Assembly: GCA_902768995.1 (NCBI GenBank)
Contig: CACXNN010000008.1
Coordinates: forward strand, 1-16,150
Direction: 5' to 3'
Length of the DNA stretch: 16,150 bases
Source of the DNA: an uncultured Eubacteriales bacterium
GTDB lineage: Bacteria > Bacillota > Clostridia > Christensenellales > CAG-138
Of the stretch, positions 15,016-16,150 are shown in pieces; position 1 is the first letter of the stretch, and every line of letters starts with the position of its first letter. The position numbers and the translations under genes are program-made. The notes below the pieces were generated by a model that saw nothing but the letters and a program-made list of their open reading frames with translations, was not told where the DNA came from and did no database searches.

Positions 15016-15031
15016 GCGAGAGGAGAAGTTT

Positions 15032-16150
15032 ATGAAAGAGATGCCGAAAGCCTACGATCATCAGATCGTAGAGAGCAAATGGTACGAGAAATGGGAGAAG
15101 AGCGGCTATTTCCACGCAGAGCCTAACCCGGAGAAGACCCCGTTCACCATCGTGATCCCGCCCCCCAACATCACGGGCAAGCTCCACATGGGCCACGCCC
15201 TGGACAACACGCTGCAGGACGCCATCGCCCGCTATAAGCGCATGTCCGGGTATGAGGTGCTTTGGCTCCCCGGCACGGATCACGCCTCTATCGCCACCGA
15301 GGTGAAGATCGTGGAAGCCCTGGCGGAAGAGGGCCTGACCAAGAAGGACATCGGCCGGGAGGGCTTCTTGAAACGCGCCTGGCAGTGGCGGGAGGAATAC
15401 GGCTCCACCATCGTGAAGCAGCTCAGGAAGATGGGCTCCTCCTGCGATTGGGAGCGGGAACGGTTCACCATGGACGAGGGCTGCAACAAGGCCGTGGTCA
15501 AGGTCTTCAAGTCTCTCTACGACAAGAAGCTCATCTACCGGGGCGACCGGATCATCAACTGGTGCCCCGACTGCAAGACCGCACTGTCCGACGCCGAGGT
15601 GGAGTACGAGACCCAAGCGAGCCATCTTTGGCACATCCGCTACGACGCACCCGACAAGTCCTATTCCATCACCGTAGCCACCACCCGGCCCGAGACCATG
15701 CTGGGCGATACGGCCATCGCCGTGAACCCTGAGGACGAGCGGTATAAGGACATCGTCGGCAAGACGGTGATCCTGCCCCTCGTGAATCGGGAGATTCCCA
15801 TCGTGGGGGACGAATACTGCGAGATGGAGTTCGGCACCGGCGCCGTGAAGATCACGCCCGCTCATGATCCCAACGACTTTGAGGTGGGCCAGCGGCACGG
15901 TCTGCCCATCCTGAAAGTGTTCGATGAAAAAGGGTATATCAACGAAAACGGCGGTCAGTACTGCGGTCAGGAGCGCTTCGAGTGCCGCAAGAACATCGTG
16001 GCGGATCTCCAAAAGAGCGGGAACCTGGTGAAGATCGAGGATTACACCCACAACGTGGGCACCTGCTACCGCTGCCACACCACCATCGAGACCATCGTGT
16101 CCAAGCAGTGGTTCGTGGACATGAAGCCCCTCACGGAGCCCGCCCTCGAG
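15032..16150 (+). CDS. valS: Valyl-tRNA synthetase, N-terminal part (3' truncated by window)
   Basis: This class I synthetase charges tRNA-Val. The 373 visible residues start 'MKEMPKAYDHQIVESKWYEKW'. The HIGH motif is HMGH at 52-55, inside 'PPPNITGKLHMGHAL'. 'GTDHASIATEVKIV' and 'KMGSSCDWERERFTMD' are typical of ValS. The inserted editing domain (CP1) begins with 'VATTRPETMLGDTAIAVNP' and 'EFGTGAVKITPAHDPNDFEVG'. Two Cys pairs, C178-x-x-C181 ('WCPDC') and C345-x-x-C348 ('CYRC'), may form a zinc site. The KMSKS loop and anticodon-binding domain lie beyond the window; full-length enzymes have about 880 residues. The start ATG is six bases after AGGAG (15021-15025). Expression is controlled by the valine T-box just upstream. 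Confidence 0.97.
   Translation, partial: MKEMPKAYDHQIVESKWYEKWEKSGYFHAEPNPEKTPFTIVIPPPNITGKLHMGHALDNTLQDAIARYKRMSGYEVLWLPGTDHASIATEVKIVEALAEEGLTKKDIGREGFLKRAWQWREEYGSTIVKQLRKMGSSCDWERERFTMDEGCNKAVVKVFKSLYDKKLIYRGDRIINWCPDCKTALSDAEVEYETQASHLWHIRYDAPDKSYSITVATTRPETMLGDTAIAVNPEDERYKDIVGKTVILPLVNREIPIVGDEYCEMEFGTGAVKITPAHDPNDFEVGQRHGLPILKVFDEKGYINENGGQYCGQERFECRKNIVADLQKSGNLVKIEDYTHNVGTCYRCHTTIETIVSKQWFVDMKPLTEPALE

Noticed and set aside
14867..16078. A 403-codon open frame on the minus strand opposite the T-box and valS
   Set aside because: It lies antisense to the T-box leader and to conserved valS sequence, its translation is a low-complexity His/Gly/Val/Leu mix, and it is what GC-rich coding DNA produces by chance on the other strand.
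1..16150. CRISPR arrays, insertion sequences, integrase sites, tRNA or rRNA genes, toxin-antitoxin or defence genes
   Set aside because: I looked on both strands and found no direct-repeat arrays, terminal inverted repeats, transposase motifs or tRNA-like folds; base composition looks even throughout by eye.

Overview
The window is a gene-dense, high-GC stretch of a bacterial chromosome. It has a Bacillota (Firmicutes) character and most likely comes from a high-GC member of the Clostridia. The evidence is a canonical T-box leader before valS, the polA-coaE and lspA-rluD gene orders, strong AGGAGG-type ribosome binding sites, ATGA stop/start overlaps, and a clostridial-style lipoprotein. Nearly every base is coding. 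I see no rRNA, tRNA, CRISPR array, insertion sequence or phage gene.

Layout. (1) Positions 1-1665, + strand: the 3' part of folC (folylpolyglutamate synthase), then a Cof-type HAD phosphatase. (2) Positions 1656-3799, - strand: a membrane-anchored NlpC/P60 cell-wall hydrolase with two peptidoglycan-binding domains, translationally coupled to a PflX-like radical SAM protein. The radical SAM gene ends tail-to-tail inside the end of the HAD gene, on a 10-bp palindrome. (3) Positions 3800-3915: a short divergent promoter region. (4) Positions 3916-14735, + strand: nine genes with no intergenic gap longer than 2 bases. They are an ABC-F ATPase, an unrecognised 336-residue protein, pyrimidine-nucleoside phosphorylase, DNA polymerase I, dephospho-CoA kinase, a membrane-anchored lytic transglycosylase, signal peptidase II, an RluD-type pseudouridine synthase, and a lipoprotein that looks like a metal-site-less relative of DUF885. 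(5) Positions 14732-15015: a strong promoter and a valine T-box riboswitch with its terminator. (6) Positions 15032-16150: the first 373 residues of valS, cut by the window end.

How the genes fit together. This is mostly housekeeping: folate and CoA metabolism, nucleoside salvage, DNA repair synthesis, ribosome and rRNA functions, wall turnover and lipoprotein maturation. Signal peptidase II lies two genes upstream of a lipoprotein whose lipobox it would cleave. valS is held apart from the long upstream operon by the T-box attenuator, which would also gate any read-through.

The least explained elements are the 336-residue protein at 5844-6854 and the DUF885-like lipoprotein at 13314-14735, which has lost the expected metal-binding residues. 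I do not see a clear undescribed multi-gene system such as a defence island, a biosynthetic cluster or a novel mobile element.
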